From positions 10,751,719 to 10,815,718 of the forward strand of contig NC_064046.1 of assembly GCF_932526225.1 (NCBI RefSeq): a stretch of DNA of 64,000 nt, written 5' to 3'. This stretch comes from Nematostella vectensis (taxonomy: Eukaryota > Cnidaria > Anthozoa > Actiniaria > Edwardsiidae). The position numbers and the translations under genes are program-made. The notes under the pieces were generated by a model. It worked only from the letters and a program-made list of their open reading frames with translations. It made no database searches and was not told the origin of the DNA. This document shows positions 1-12,769 of the stretch, in pieces (the first letter of the stretch is position 1; every line of letters begins with the position of its first letter).

Positions 1-3
1 CAG

Positions 4-1242
4 GGAAAATGTTGCCTCACTTGACGTCTACTTCGATGAGCTCAGTTATGACTTGATTAAGCAGAAACCCTCGTTTGACAGATGGTCGCTTATAGGTGGG
101 TTTTACTCTTAATATTATGTAAAACAAATCAGCCTAGAGAATTGCTTAGGGAAGCCCCATTAGAAAACGTCTTCAGGACGTGCATGAATCTCTTTTTTAA
201 TCTTTGTATGCATTTTTTTCTGTCTGTTAGGGCTGCATGTATTTGTCATGTATAGAACTGTTATAATTACGTGACGTGACCGAATTTCAAGTTTTTGACT
301 TGGCGCGTTACCCAATCATCTCTCTTTTTCTCTCTCCAGTATAATCTCTCTTTCTCTCTCCAGTATCATCTCTCTTTCTCTCTCCAGTATCATCTCTCTT
401 TCTCTCTCCAGTATCATCTCTCTTTCTCTCTCCAGTATCATCTCTCTTTCTCTCTCCATTATCATCTCTTTTTCTCTCCCCAGTATTATCTCTCTTTCTC
501 TCTCCAGTATCATCTCTCTCTCTCCATTATCATCTCTCTTTCTCTCTCCAGTATCATTTCTCTTTCTCTCTCCAGTATCATCTCTCTTTCTCTTTCCAGT
601 ATCATCTCTCTTTCTCTCATCAGTATCATCTCTCTTTCTCTCTCCAGTATCATTTCTCTTTCTCTCTCCAGTATCATCTCTCTTTCTCTCTCCAGTATCG
701 TCTCTCTTTTTAATGCCCTCCCCTCTGACTTCAAGGATCTTGAAACGGCATTTTTTTCTTCAACCAACTGTGTAATGTTTCCCACCTCGAAGAAATATTT
801 TGTTCACAACTGCCGCTTTTATCTCAACTTTTTTACTCTTCTTTCCTTTTCTCTTTTTTCCAACAATTTGTCAGTGTAAATTTGTGAATATTTTTTGTGT
901 TTTTGTCATCGTTGCATTGTCATAGCACTCCCTCAGGCCCCTTTTCTCCCTCTCGGCCCCAGTCCCCTACCATTCCCTCTCTCCCTGAGCCGCTACGCAG
1001 GATAGGAACAAATTATGTAACATGTTGCTTGACATATTATTACCTATTTTGTAGCGATGATCGGAGGCTACCTCGGTCTGTTCCTGGGTATGAGTTTGCT
1101 AACAGTCCTGGAGTTCTTTGATCTTCTTGTGATGAAGCTTCTCAACAGGATTTCTTCCAATAAGAAGGTTGTCAACACCGTTACAGTAGAACCGCAAGAA
1201 TCACAGAATGCGTTTGCTTTTAAACAAGGACCTACGGTATAA
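4..1242 (+). CDS. DEG/ENaC sodium channel, copy 0 (last two exons only)
   Basis: This is the 3' end of a channel gene whose earlier exons lie left of the window. The penultimate exon is 4-95, after CAG and before GTGGGT. The last exon is 1055-1242, after TTTTGTAG. Together they encode the end of the extracellular domain, TM2 and the cytoplasmic tail. The last exon reads MIGGYLGLFLGMSLLTVLEF, the conserved pre-TM2/TM2 block of the family; GMS occupies the G-x-S selectivity-filter position. Compared with copies 1 and 2 the penultimate exon has two acidic changes (Glu to Asp and Glu to Lys), and the last exon has VV where the others have GV. The intron between them holds a short form of the 24-bp minisatellite. 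Whether the full gene works cannot be seen here. Confidence 0.88.
317..710 (+). repeat. 24-bp pyrimidine minisatellite in the last intron of copy 0
   Basis: About 16 head-to-tail units, each a stretch of T and C ending in CTCCAG followed by TATCA. It is the shortest of three orthologous arrays in the window. The + strand carries almost no purines apart from the CAG and the TATCA spacer. Variants include ATCAG for CCAG and a few shortened units. Because 24 is a multiple of three, long frames remain open on both strands, but these are not genes. Confidence 0.95.
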
Positions 1243-3455
1243 AAGGCGCGCGTGTCTGTCACGCAGGAATAAGTCACCCATGTAGTGAAGACATATTTAG
1301 CACCTAGGAATTATAAAATGATCAGCTGTCTGCATATTGAAGTCCACGGAACAACTGAAAGCATTTTGTTTAGTTAACCTATCGCGTTTGACAGGGAAAT
1401 ATAAAACGCTCGCATGGAAATTGCTTAGCCAAGCAGTTCATATTTTTAGCAGATTGACCTTTTGCTCGGGAAACTTATAGGCGCACCGCGTCCCTTTTTA
1501 AGTGGTACTGGAGAACAGAGTTTTGAGCATTTGATTTAGTCCTGTATCCGTTAAATACATAAGGAAAGTTAAGTCTGTGTTCACACAAGGTTTACCCTAA
1601 GTAAGCTTCAGACCTAGTCGTCGGTGAAATGTGTTTTTAGTACATTTTAAGAGTTTGAGTGCAAAAATGATTATAATGCTGTCAATCATATTAATCACGT
1701 GTGTAGCTTGCCATGCGCACTAGCACAGCTAGCAGGACAGGGCTGAAAAACGCAAGACTAGTTCCAGTACCGCGCGTGTAAACCACCCTTTTTGTTTTGA
1801 AATGGCCGCGTTTTGCCGGCGAACTGTCACATTTTGGCGAATGCTAAGAAAACTAGATCAAATCTAAGGCTCAAATTTTCTTTATGACTCCCTCATTATC
1901 AAACAAATCTGTCATCTTTTGTAGAGTATGGTTTTAATGCTGTACAGTAAGTCAAAACAGCGGCCGAAGTCAGCCTTTCGTACCTTTACTCGAACGATTC
2001 AACACTGAGATTTTCGCCAGAACACGCGCCTGCGCATACGTTATTCAGCACTGACAGCTAGCAGTTATTGTGTGACAACCGTAGTCAGTAGCAACATGTA
2101 AACATTATGTAAGTCACTGTAGCCCAAGGATAACAAACCGACACGCCCATGGGGGGTAGTTTCTCGAACGCCAATTGGCTGAAGCCTTATCTAAACAGAC
2201 TCGAACGCCAATTGGCTGAAGCCTTATCTAAACAGAGCTCTCACAAACGAACTTGAAGAAACACACATGTAAAAACACTTGCAAGACAAAACACTTACAA
2301 TACTTGAATAACACATATATCACATATGAGAATGAAAAAATCTTGTAAAGACTTTGTAAGAGCGATTAAGTAAAACCTGGTACCTCCCCCAGCTAAGTGG
2401 GTCATAGTCGTTCTGTTACATGTGGTTAGAGAACCAAAAATAATAGCGGTTACATCTGGTGAGAGAACCGAAAAGTATAGCTGTTACACGTCATTCTCGC
2501 TAGACTTTGTCGAGTGCAGAGCTCCATAAAAAGAAGCAAAAGAGATATGATCAAGTTCGAAATAATGTCTTAAACATCAATAGTGCAAAGACGATTAATT
2601 AATTCGACAAAGTCTAAATCTTCAATCTTTTCTGGTGCCTGAACAGATAATAGAGAAATTCTGGAGCAAAAAAGTTTTCAGGTTTCGTTATTTTCACACG
2701 CGCGCGAAAAAACAGCGCGCGATGTTTTTGAATTTTACTTTCAATTATAATTTTTGTCGTTGTTGCCGTAGAAAACTACTCCCAAGAAGCTCGCCGTTAT
2801 TGCCTTGTGTATACAGAACATTATTTTCAACGTTGAAATGATCAAAGTTAATCTACGGCTCTGTTTTTTCGAGATTGACGGAGCTCTGCACTTGACCTGA
2901 TCTAGTGTGAATAACGACTTGGAGCAGGCGCGCGCCTTTATACCGCAGGTCCTCACGATGTGGAATCCCTGTGTAAGCGCCTGCGTTTGTGTCAGCGGAT
3001 CAGTTGAGCCACCATTTTTCATTCTGTGTAAAATTCAATATGGCGTCTAGCTAGACGTTTTCGCCACCGTGTCCCTAATGACACTGGACAGCGTGTGCAG
3101 GGTAAACTGCATTCCCAATTACCACATAGGATTACCGCTGACTAAGCATAGACGCTAACACAGGATACCTCACGGTTAATGATAGTGCAGATTATAAAAG
3201 TACCATTGCTCGTACTTTGTCATTTTCTCCGCACATTAGTTGCATCAATTATATACCGTAAATGATATAATAAACGCCCCCTATCCATTAAATGCCCCTC
3301 CCCTCGGACCATCAAAATTCCGGTCGTTTATTAAATAATTTACTGTAATCGGAGGCTAATAATCCATCGAGAAGACGTATCTTAAAATTAAAAAAAAATC
3401 ATTATCGGAAAATCATTGCGTCATATGGTGGTACCCAGACACGTATGTGTGCATC

Positions 3456-3620
3456 AGCACGTAGCCAGGATCTTTTGAGGGGAGGGCGGGGGATGAGCAG
3501 TCTTAGGTATCATATGGAAGGAGGATCGATTCTTCAATAAAAAATGACCCTCTTTTTGGCGGCCAAGGGGGAGGGGAAGGGGGTGTGGGAGTGTACGCGT
3601 ACCCACGCGCCTGTGTATAT
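3456..3620. repeat. Short dispersed element with GGCGCGTAC-type ends
   Basis: A G-rich block containing the segments AGCAGTCTTAGGTATCATAT and AATGACCCTCTTTTTGGC and ending near GTACGCGTACCCACGCGCC. Related copies lie at about 14,980-15,135 and 32,325-32,490 (same place in the other units) and independently at 41,502-41,659 inside a PEPD intron. That last copy has ends GGCGCGTACCCA and TGTACGCGCCTG, which form a terminal inverted repeat. This supports a non-autonomous DNA transposon family. Confidence 0.6.
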
Positions 3621-4132
3621 CATTTTCGGCGCCACCAAAATGCATTCATTTTAGTATGCATATTGAAAAAAAATAAGAACAGATTGTTGTTAATTAAATT
3701 ACCACGAGCAAGAATAAAAACAATAAAACTGTAAAATACAAAGAAAGGATCAATATCTTATTTTTTGCCCTGGTACAGATAGGATGGAGAGATGAAAGTC
3801 ACAGACATCATTATACGGAGAGGATTTTGAGGTTCTTAAGGCCTAGCTAAACTTGTAGCGCTCCCAAAATCTTGTAGCAGCGATAAAGAAATATTTCTCG
3901 GATAGTTAAAAATTATATTAGTGTCGCGCGTTACAAAATTTGTCGCGCACTACATGTTTTTGGAAGTGGCCAAACAGGAAACAGTTAATAAGAGACGCGC
4001 TCGACATGTCGCCTAGTTTATCCAGGCCTTTAAAAAGAATACACTGTGTTTTTTCGGCCAAAGAGGGGGGCACTGGTTCTCTGCACTTAAGGCGTTCACA
4101 CCAGAATGCACTACATCGGAAAAGTGATGGAT

Positions 4133-4527
4133 GTTATTGTTATTGTTATTGTTATTGTTATTGTTATTGTTATTGTTATTGTTATTGTTATTGTTATTGT
4201 TATTGTTATTGTTATTGTTTTTGTTATTGTTATTGTTATTGTTATTGTTATTGTTATTGTTATTGTTATTGTTATTGTTATTGTTATTGTTATTGTTATT
4301 GTTATTGTTATTGTTATTGTTATTGTTATTGTTATTGTTATTGTTATTGTTATTGTTATTGTTATTGTTATTGTTATTGTTATTGTTATTGTTATTGTTA
4401 TTGTTATTGTTATTGTTATTGTTATTGTTATTGTTATTGTTATTGTTATTGTTATTGTTATTGTTATTGTTATTGTTATTGTTATTGTTATTGTTATTGT
4501 TATTGTTATTGTTATTGTTATTGTTAT
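4133..4527. repeat. (ATTGTT)n hexanucleotide array upstream of copy 1
   Basis: About 66 units of a six-base repeat with a single visible interruption (TTGTTTTTG near 4215). Translated on either strand it gives poly-Asn, poly-Leu or Ile-Val runs, none of which is a real protein. The same array precedes copy 2 at 15,648-15,877 but is shorter and more degenerate at its left edge. The near perfection suggests recent growth by slippage. Confidence 0.97.
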
Positions 4528-7500
4528 CTAACGTTTCACTCACAAGGAAAATAAACCCTGGGGGACAGTAAGGAATGAACATGGTCAAAGATCGAAAAAA
4601 ATCTAACTTAGGGTGGACTCTAGCGATGATGTAATCGAAATACCTTTCGGTATACATCTCTAAGCATTATTTCGAATTTACGATCATTTCGGGGAAAATA
4701 GAAAAATATTTACACAAGATGCTTGACAATGGATCGCATTGATGGCACATGAGGGACGGTATCACAGCTTTCGATAGTTCTGTTTCTTAAAGTTCTTAAA
4801 ACCTTTCACTTATATCAATCTAGCCAAAACAAAGCATAGACAAACTTTCAAACTCTGAAAAGGGAATTGAATTTGATTGAAATTTGAATTTTCTACAGAT
4901 CTTTGAAACTTTTCCTGGCCGCGCGAAAGGAGATTAAATCGAGGGAATAATTCCAAGTTTTGGCGAGAAAATCTGAAACAACGTATTTTCCTTAAATCCG
5001 TTAAAATTCAGAGACGGCAATACCACAAAATATTGGCGAATTGTTTTCTATTGCAATGCTACCCACAATGAAGCGAAGAATAATTTAAAGTCGAGAATAG
5101 TATGCGAAAAAAGAAAATATCGTTTTGTTGTAGGTTTCAAAAACAGCGCGCGCTCGTGAGAATGTCGCCATTCTTGATTGCGAATACAGCGCGCGCGCAC
5201 AATGCAAAAACAATTCAAAGACTAAAAAATATCTGCTTAATTTTGCACATTTGTTTCCTGAAGTTAAATAGTCATTTGACTACCAGGTTGAGATATAAAG
5301 ATGACGGTAAAAGTTGTAACCACACAGCGTTCTTCAGCAATAACTAAGAAGAAATGAAGACGGGAACCGGTTTAGTGCGCGCATATGTTTACTCATGTAA
5401 TTTGGTTGACATCTCGATCTAAGCAATTTGTGGGGAAAAAACGTCAAATGAAATAAGACTTTTTTTGCCTTTAAATAGATGGTTATTCATTATTTGCATA
5501 TAAAATGCGTTTTGGAACAAAAATTACCTTTCATGCTGCTTTTCCTATTCGGTAAACGGAACCATGTAGAGTCTAGGCTACTCTTTGGATTAATAAATAT
5601 TTCACTATTGATACTTTAATATGATTATGCACATCTTTTGTTGTTTGAAAAATCAATTTGTAGGCATTGCATTCATAAATTAGACGCTTAGAGTCGCCGT
5701 CAGTCATGGCGGACACAAGTTGGAAAGGTTTCTTGTGCAATACTAGCTTACACGGTGCTCGCTACCTTACAGAGAATAACTCCCTCCGAAGAGCTTTCTG
5801 GTTGTTTGTGGTTTTAGCGGGGTTTGCTGGCTTTATTTACCAGTCTTTTCTTTCGATTACTTCGTTTTACAGTTGGCCCGTATCAACTGTGATGATGACG
5901 GAATGGCACAAAGAGATGAACTTTCCAGCAGTTACAATATGCAACTTCAACCCTATCAGCAAGTCAAGATATGCTCAAAATTATGGGAATCTTTTCAATT
6001 TATCAACTCAAGATTCGAATAATATAATAAATGGAATCATCTTCCTAATGTCAGCCCCTCGGGATAGTTCTCAGAAATCCCAATTTTCACAATTTCCGAT
6101 AGATAACTACACACAAAGAGGGCCTATGCTGGGTAAGTCCTTGCGTTCGTACGCACATTCCATTGATGGGATGCTCTCGCTAAAATGGCTAGAACCTTGC
6201 AAATACAGCGGCAAAGAGTGTGGCAAGAATAGCTTCTCTACATTTGAACACCTTCGATATGGATCTTGCCATACGTTCAATTCGGATGGCCAGTTCGGGC
6301 TAAAAGTAGACAGTATTGGGCCAATCAGTGGATTGCAATTGCGTTTAAATGTCGAGGAGAAAGACCATGTCAGTAATTTATATGGACTTTAAGCGGGCTT
6401 CAAAGTTCTTGTTCACGACCCTCGAGAGCACCCGATGATAGAGGAGACCATATTTGCTTTACAGCCGGGAACGCATACATTCTGCTCAGTCAGGATGAAG
6501 AAGGTGAGAAAACTCATGAGAACAAAAGACAGCAAGGTGTACAGCACCTATCAGAACTAGATAGCCAAAAAATAGGGTCATCGATAGCAACTTGACTCCG
6601 CCTCTGCCTTTTATAGAAGAATAGCGAGAGACAATTACAACGAAATAAATGAAATACCATGTATAAGATAACCAATGGTACCCTAAAAACGTCCTTGTAC
6701 GCTTGTACGCTTATAAATAAGGAATTAACTGTTTGTGCACAAAAACGCAATTTCCTTATTAGTATGGTGTCCTTATTTCAAGAAAAACACAATGTCCTTT
6801 TTTACGAAGCGTTATTATTATATTATAAGGGGTCTTGGATGCGTGATGTAATGAATACTTTATGGAATCACACAAGAATCAAATCATTTGCATTTCTTTA
6901 TTACATAGTACGTCAACCTGAGGGCACCATATCGCACCGAATGCGGAGAGAACATTACTGACTTCAACCGATACTTCAATGTGAACTATACCATGGCAAT
7001 CTGTAGCAAGCAGTGTCTCCATGACTACGGGATAAAAAAATGCGGCTGCCAGCCAATCTTTGAAATCACAAGTGAGTTTATGGATTCCGGTAGCCTTACT
7101 CACTGTCTCTTACTCGGTGTCCTGAAGCCGAAGCTAGCGCGCTAGTTGAAATGGCGGACATTCGAGACTAAGTCTTTTAAGACTTTAAAAAATGCCCTTG
7201 TCAGTAACACCTTGTTATTGTTTTGATTTAATAATTAAAGTCACATATGTACTAAAATCTCGAAATAAAAGTCTAAAAATAGAGTTTGGTACTTAATTTA
7301 CCAGGTTCAACCGAAAATATCGCATTGGCTTCCCCAAATCAGCCGATGGAAATGGATGCTTTTTCGCACTTGGTACTTTGCTAGGATGACAAAATGGCGG
7401 ATGACAGAGACTGTTTAAAGCGGCAATCGCCGTACGACGGAAACCTTAACCAACAAGAGACTAAAGAATCTACAGCGTGTTGCCCCAATCACGGACGGTA

Positions 7501-9324
7501 CCCAATTCCGACAGTTTGCATCGAAAGACTCTTTAAAATATACGAAAGCGAAAAAACATCTTATGTGACCTTAATTGATAGTAACTACATCTCATAATCA
7601 CGTTTGCTGTAGTAATTACGTCGTTGGCGTTATTACCAGCGAGAAAATTCAAGTTTATTTGAAGCTGACTCAAACTTTTGTGCGCGTAGTTTGAAAGTTA
7701 ACGATGCAGTGAATTTAACGCTTTACATAAACCAGTTTTTCTGGTAAATTGGAGTTAAAAAAAATACCAACTTTTTTGGTGGGAATGAAGCACTGTAAAA
7801 TACTTTTACAATAGAATAGAAGTTCTTTAATCTCGCTACTAATTTAGAAGAATGAAAGCGTTTTGAAAATTTACCAATTGTGCCTAAACACGGACTCAAA
7901 TAGACTGCTTATTGGAAATATGTTTAAAAAGATAATGGGAATTAGTTTTTGCATTTAAAAAACATTCTGGAGAGATTTAGGTACATAAAAAAACGTGTCA
8001 ATTTATGCAATCATATGATAAAGACAACGGTCGCAAAAAATTGCAACATTATTAGCAGCTGGTAAAAATGTTACAAATATTTAGTTTGTCAAACTTTCTA
8101 AACACAGGCTATGTAGACAGCCAAAAGTATAAATTACAGCCTTTTAAGCACGTCCGGGATATAAGTTTGTTTCTTTCTCGACGCTTTTATCACCAGGTTA
8201 CAATAATTATTTTGAATGTGACTTTTTAGAGTCATTTTTTTGGGGGAACCCATTCAGAAGTAAGTAAAGTACAAACGCCGCTACGTTTGACAGGTATTGA
8301 TACAAAGCCGTCTATCTACGGCGAAAGGTCAAAACAAGATTTACTCTTCGTAGATCCACATAATTAAAGATGGCTTTGTCAAATAAGATAAATTCTTATC
8401 ATAATTTTATAAGCATTGGAAATATATGGGAGAAGTTATGAAAACCGTCCCTGAAGTTTGTGTCCGGAATTGGGGCCAGTTGACCGGGATTATGGCAAAT
8501 CAATGACACATACTTTCCGAGCACGGCGCCCTAAACTTGAAAAAATAATATGTATAATATTATACATATTTTATTAGGTTATGGTCCAATCTTAGTTCTT
8601 GCAAAATATCGAAAGTGTTCTTTTAATAGCCAAAACGTTGTGGTGCTAAATGCAAAAACCGTCCGTAAATGGGGCAACACACTGTATTAGAATCCGCGCT
8701 AATAAAAAAGCCACCCGCTCTTAATTGTCAGTAACACCCTCAATGAAACTTCCAATAGACACACTGCTTTTACAATTTGGAAATATTTTGGATCGTATAA
8801 ATTTTTTATATGAATTTTTAAACTTAATAACAACATTTTGAATTTTATACCAGTCAAATTAAAAATACGTTGTACAAAAACACTGATTAAGTCTTTCTTT
8901 TCAGAGGATGTGCCACTCTGCTCTTTAAACGACACATTTGAGTGCATCTACCCAACATATAATGGTAAGTCGAAGACTGAAAATTCCTGAATAATTATGT
9001 TCTAAAGACCTTTGTACTTTCAAGATAATGAGTAGCAAATATTGAGCCACATTCCCTAATCCCAATTTTGAAAATTGTTTTATTACCGCTCTGGATTTCG
9101 AAAGAAACGCACCAAATGTTATATTCCCATTTTATTCTCAATCTGTTCGCGTTGAAATATACTTTTTTTAACGAGGTTTAATCATCATTGCGTTGTATTG
9201 CATTCTAAAGAAGGCAAAAAATTACCTTATGTGGGTTTCCCATGAAAGCGCTGTACGTGCTAGCTGTACTTTATCCTACCACACTCTATTCTTCCGTAAT
9301 TTCCTCTAGCTATTTGTTATTTCT

Positions 9325-9690
9325 AAGCAGGGGCGGATCTAGCTGTCATATATCAGTCACTCTTGTTTTAAAAACTGTCGTTTTCATAGCTCGCTCAGTC
9401 ATTTCCCTAATTCCACAGGAATTCGTGTTTACTACGATTTTGCTGGCAGCCATCTTAGAAATGGAGCCTAGTCCCTAACGATTTAGAATATCACAGGTCT
9501 CCCGCGCGCTCGCCCCAGGCTCTTTTAGACTATTGATAAAAACGACAGCCATTGATTGATATGAAGCGTGTGGCGTTTGGCTCACCGTGACAGAGGGGGG
9601 AGGGGGTATTTGTTTTGTTACATATTTGTTTCTGGCAGTCAAAAAGGGGGTTTAGACCCTCTAACCCCCTCCCCCTAGATCCGCTGCTGT
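9325..9690. repeat. Dispersed element in intron 3 of copy 1
   Basis: The block starts CAGGGGCGGATCTAGC and ends near CCTAGATCCGCTG, an imperfect terminal inverted repeat. The copy 2 equivalent is 24,190-24,548. A diverged copy lies in a PEPD intron at about 44,670-45,200, sharing AGGAATTCGTGTTTACTACG and ACGACAGCCATTGATTGATA. It has no coding capacity. CAGGG-type ends suggest a hAT-like MITE, but this is inference. Confidence 0.6.
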
Positions 9691-10075
9691 TAAGAATTTT
9701 GAAATATATTTCGATTTTCTTTTTGCTTTCACGGCACATTTTGCTATTAGAATTTAACAATGCCCATTCTTATTAGGGCCCTATCCACGGGAGGCGGCAG
9801 AATGCTTCAAAAAGTCATGCCCTGTACCGTGTTACTACACCAAGTACGAGACCAAGCTTTCTTACGCGTCGGCTATAAGTAACGCCATCGCAAGAGACAT
9901 TCCAACATACCTACTACCAAATGGAAGCGAGTTTGACGACATAGAAAAGATGACAGAGGGGGAACGAAAAACGTTTTTAAGGTAGAGAAAGTCTTTAGAG
10001 AAGATAACGACATACCCACACTACAAAGTCGCGCAAGACGAAAGTGGTGATGGAAAGCAAGGTTTTAGGTAGGGG

Positions 10076-10250
10076 CAGGGGCTCATAAGTAGGGGCAATC
10101 AACTTCCCCACATTCTGGTACTATATAGGTGTCACGGCGTTTCCTAGGATCAGGCTATTTTTAGACGCGCAGATGAGCCAATCAGATTCGACCTTTGTGT
10201 TGACGTTTTGGCTGAGCTCAACTGCAAGCGCAGTCTCAGACAAAAAGCTA
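10076..10250. repeat. Truncated MITE in intron 4 of copy 1
   Basis: This begins with the terminal repeat CAGGGGCTCATAAGTAGGGG seen complete at 24,931-25,403, but the right half is missing. Sequence jumps from AAAAAGCTATGTT into flank that in copy 2 lies beyond the element. A deletion of about 350 bp in copy 1 therefore removed the right end and some flank. Confidence 0.7.
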
Positions 10251-11577
10251 TGTTTTTTTTTAACTTCTGCCAAGGCAGCCAAAATGACCAGAGGGATGGG
10301 GTAGGGGAGGGGGGACGCGCAGCGTAGAAAAAGTATGATCCACCTTTTAGCGATAAATAATGTGGTAGGCGTTAAAGGTCCAAACGGATGAAAAAATGGT
10401 GGCTATTTACGACAATGTAGATTCACGTTAAACATGTACAGGAATAGAAATATGCGCACATTTTTCTCTGTTTGTCTATGCCCGAGCACGTTGTTTTCGT
10501 TCGCGCGATCGTCTTTCGTAATATTTTTTGTTGTCTCAACCCTTTTTCACAATATTTTCAAAAAAAATGATCAAATGAGGTGTTCTGCTCAATTAAGGAT
10601 TAATGACGCTTGTGTATTTTTCCAAAAAAGCAATATTTCGCCATGAATTTCAACCAGTAACTGGAATGTCACTAAAAGTAAAAATGGTACTCACCGGGGT
10701 GTATAAACTGTATTTCGGAGCTTTGAGGTAAAAAAAAAAAAAAATGCACGGTGACCCCTATTTTTTAAAGTTGAATTTCTAAAACATCCCATCAAATTAA
10801 AAACTGTGAGTTTTTAAAAATAAATTATGACATGACTACAATTTTACACGTTTTGTATCGAATTCTCGTTGTTAAAATGAGCACAAACATCATAAATGAA
10901 CCCTATTTATGCATTTGTTTTATGGGAATTCTTTATATTTATGTGATTAGATGACAAGATTATCACACCTGGAATGTTTTAAGTAAAAATAAGACAACTC
11001 TTGTGAAATTTTCAAGTGAACATATTTTATTTTAGATTTTGCTGACACAGCTATTTTTAACACCTTTGATGACGCATATTTCATAAATGCACGGTGATCC
11101 CTATTTTTTTCTTACAATTTAGGTGGCCTCAGGGTAGTTCTACAAGACCCATATGATTTTGGGAAAATAAAAACACCTCCCAATTAGGCTGCACCAACCT
11201 TAAATAATGTCAATTTAAGGGACAAATAATCAGATTTTAATAAATTCTTTCTTTTTTTCACAGGGAAAATGTTGCCTCACTTGACGTCTACTTCGAGGAG
11301 CTCAGTTATGACTTGATTGAGCAGAAACCCTCGTTTGACAGATGGTCGCTTATAGGTGGGTTTTACTCTTAATATTTTGTAAAACAAATCAGCCTAGAGA
11401 ATTGCTTAGGGAAGGACCATTAGAAAACGTCTTCGAGACGTGCATGAATTTCTTTTTTAATCTTTGTATGCATTTTTTTCTGTCTGTTAGGGCTGCATGT
11501 ATTTGTCATGTATAGAACTGTTATAATTACGTGACGTGACAGAATTTCAAGTTTTTGACTTGGCGCGTTGCCCAATC

Positions 11578-12236
11578 ATCTCTCTTTTTCTCTCTCCAGT
11601 ATCATCTCTCTTTCTTTCTCCGGTATCATCTCTCTTTCTCTCTCCAGTAACATCTCTCTTTCTCTCTCCAGTATCATCTCTCTTTCTCTCTCCAGTATCA
11701 TCTCTCTTTCTCTCTCCAGTATCATCTCTCTTTCTCTCTCCAGTATCATCTCTCTTTCTCTCTCCAGTATCATCTCTCTTTCTCTCTCCAGTATCATTTC
11801 TCTTTCTCTCTCCAGTATCATCTCTCTTTCTCTCTCCAGTATCATCTCTCTTTCTCTCTCCAGTATCATCTCTCTTTCTCTCTCCAGTATCATCTCTATT
11901 TCTCTCTCAAGTATCATCTCTCTTTCTCTCTCCAGTATCATCTCTCTTTCTCTCTCCAGTATTATCTCTCTTTCTCTCTCCAGTATCATCTCTCTTTCTC
12001 TCTCCAGTATCATCTCTCTTTCTTCCTCCAGTATCATCTCTCTTTCTCTCTTCATAGTATCATCTCTCTTTCTCTCTCCAGTATCATCTCTCTCTCTCCA
12101 TTATTATCTCTCTTGCTCTTTCCAGTATCATCTCTCTTTCTCTCATCAGTATCATCTCTCTTTCTCTCTCCAGCATCATTTCTCTTTCTCTCTCCAGTAT
12201 CATCTCTCTTTCTCTCTCCAGTATCGTCTCTCTTTT
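11578..12236 (+). repeat. 24-bp pyrimidine minisatellite in the last intron of copy 1
   Basis: About 27 units of the same minisatellite as in copy 0, in the same intron position, just after GCGCGTTGCCCAATCA. Nearly every unit ends in CTCCAG, matching a polypyrimidine tract plus 3' splice site. The array ends at TATCGTCTCTCTTTTTAATG, a junction shared by all three copies. Confidence 0.95.
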
Positions 12237-12769
12237 TAATGCCCTCCCCTCTGACTTCAAGGATCTTGAAACGGCATTTTTTTCTTCAACCAACTGTGTA
12301 ATGTTTCCCACCTTGAAGAAATAGTTTGTTCACAACTGCCGCTTTTATCTCAACTTTTTTACTCTTCTTTCCTTTTCTCTTTTTTCAACAATTTGTCAGT
12401 GTAAATTTGTGAATATTTTTTGTGTTTTTGTCATCGTTGCATTGTCATAGCACTCCCTCAGGCCCCTTTTCTCCCTCTCGGCCCCAGTCCCCTATCATTC
12501 CCCCTCTCTCCCTGAGCCGCTACGCAGGATAGGAACAAATTATGTAACATGCTGCTTGACATATTATTACCTATTTTGTAGCGATGATCGGAGGCTACCT
12601 CGGTCTGTTCCTGGGTATGAGTTTGCTAACAGTCCTGGAGTTCTTTGATTTTCTTGTGATGAAGCTTCTCAACAGGATTTCTTCCAATAAGAAGGGTGTC
12701 AACACCGTTACAGTAGAACCGCAAGAATCACAGAATGCGTTTGCTTTTAAACAAGGACCTACGGTATAA

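Larger units (their letters stand above)
1243..5705. other. Duplicated intergenic spacer between channel copies 0 and 1
   Basis: No gene is supported here. The block aligns almost base for base with 12,770-16,745 and in part with 30,760-33,090, so it belongs to the tandem unit. It contains a two-copy direct repeat of CTCGAACGCCAATTGGCTGA at about 2170-2235, a MITE-like block at about 3456-3620, and the ATTGTT array at 4133-4527. The short frames in it lack family resemblance. The promoter of copy 1 must lie at its right end, but I see no clear TATA box or initiator. Confidence 0.8.
5706..12769 (+). pseudogene. DEG/ENaC sodium channel copy 1, with a nonsense codon in exon 1
   Basis: Six exons can be joined by phase: 5706-6503, 6909-7071, 8905-8964, 9777-9981, 11,264-11,355 and 12,582-12,769. 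They would encode a trimeric, amiloride-family cation channel subunit. Visible parts are TM1 (FWLFVVLAGFAGFIYQSFLS), the post-TM1 motif FPAVTICN, a cysteine-rich extracellular domain (ECGENITDF, CSKQCLHDYGIKKCGC) and TM2 with GMS. Exon 1 has TAA at 6390-6392 where copy 2 has CAA (Gln), truncating the protein after about 228 residues, before most of the extracellular domain. All splice sites remain consensus, so decay looks recent. A functional short product, an allele or an assembly error cannot be excluded. Confidence 0.82.

Noticed and set aside
4013-4657. Poly-asparagine, Ile-Val and poly-leucine frames on both strands
   Set aside because: They are products of the (ATTGTT)n array with no supported start, flanking domain or splice context.
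11578-12236. A CRISPR-like array
   Set aside because: The repeats are contiguous without unique spacers and lie in an animal intron; no cas-like genes exist in the window.
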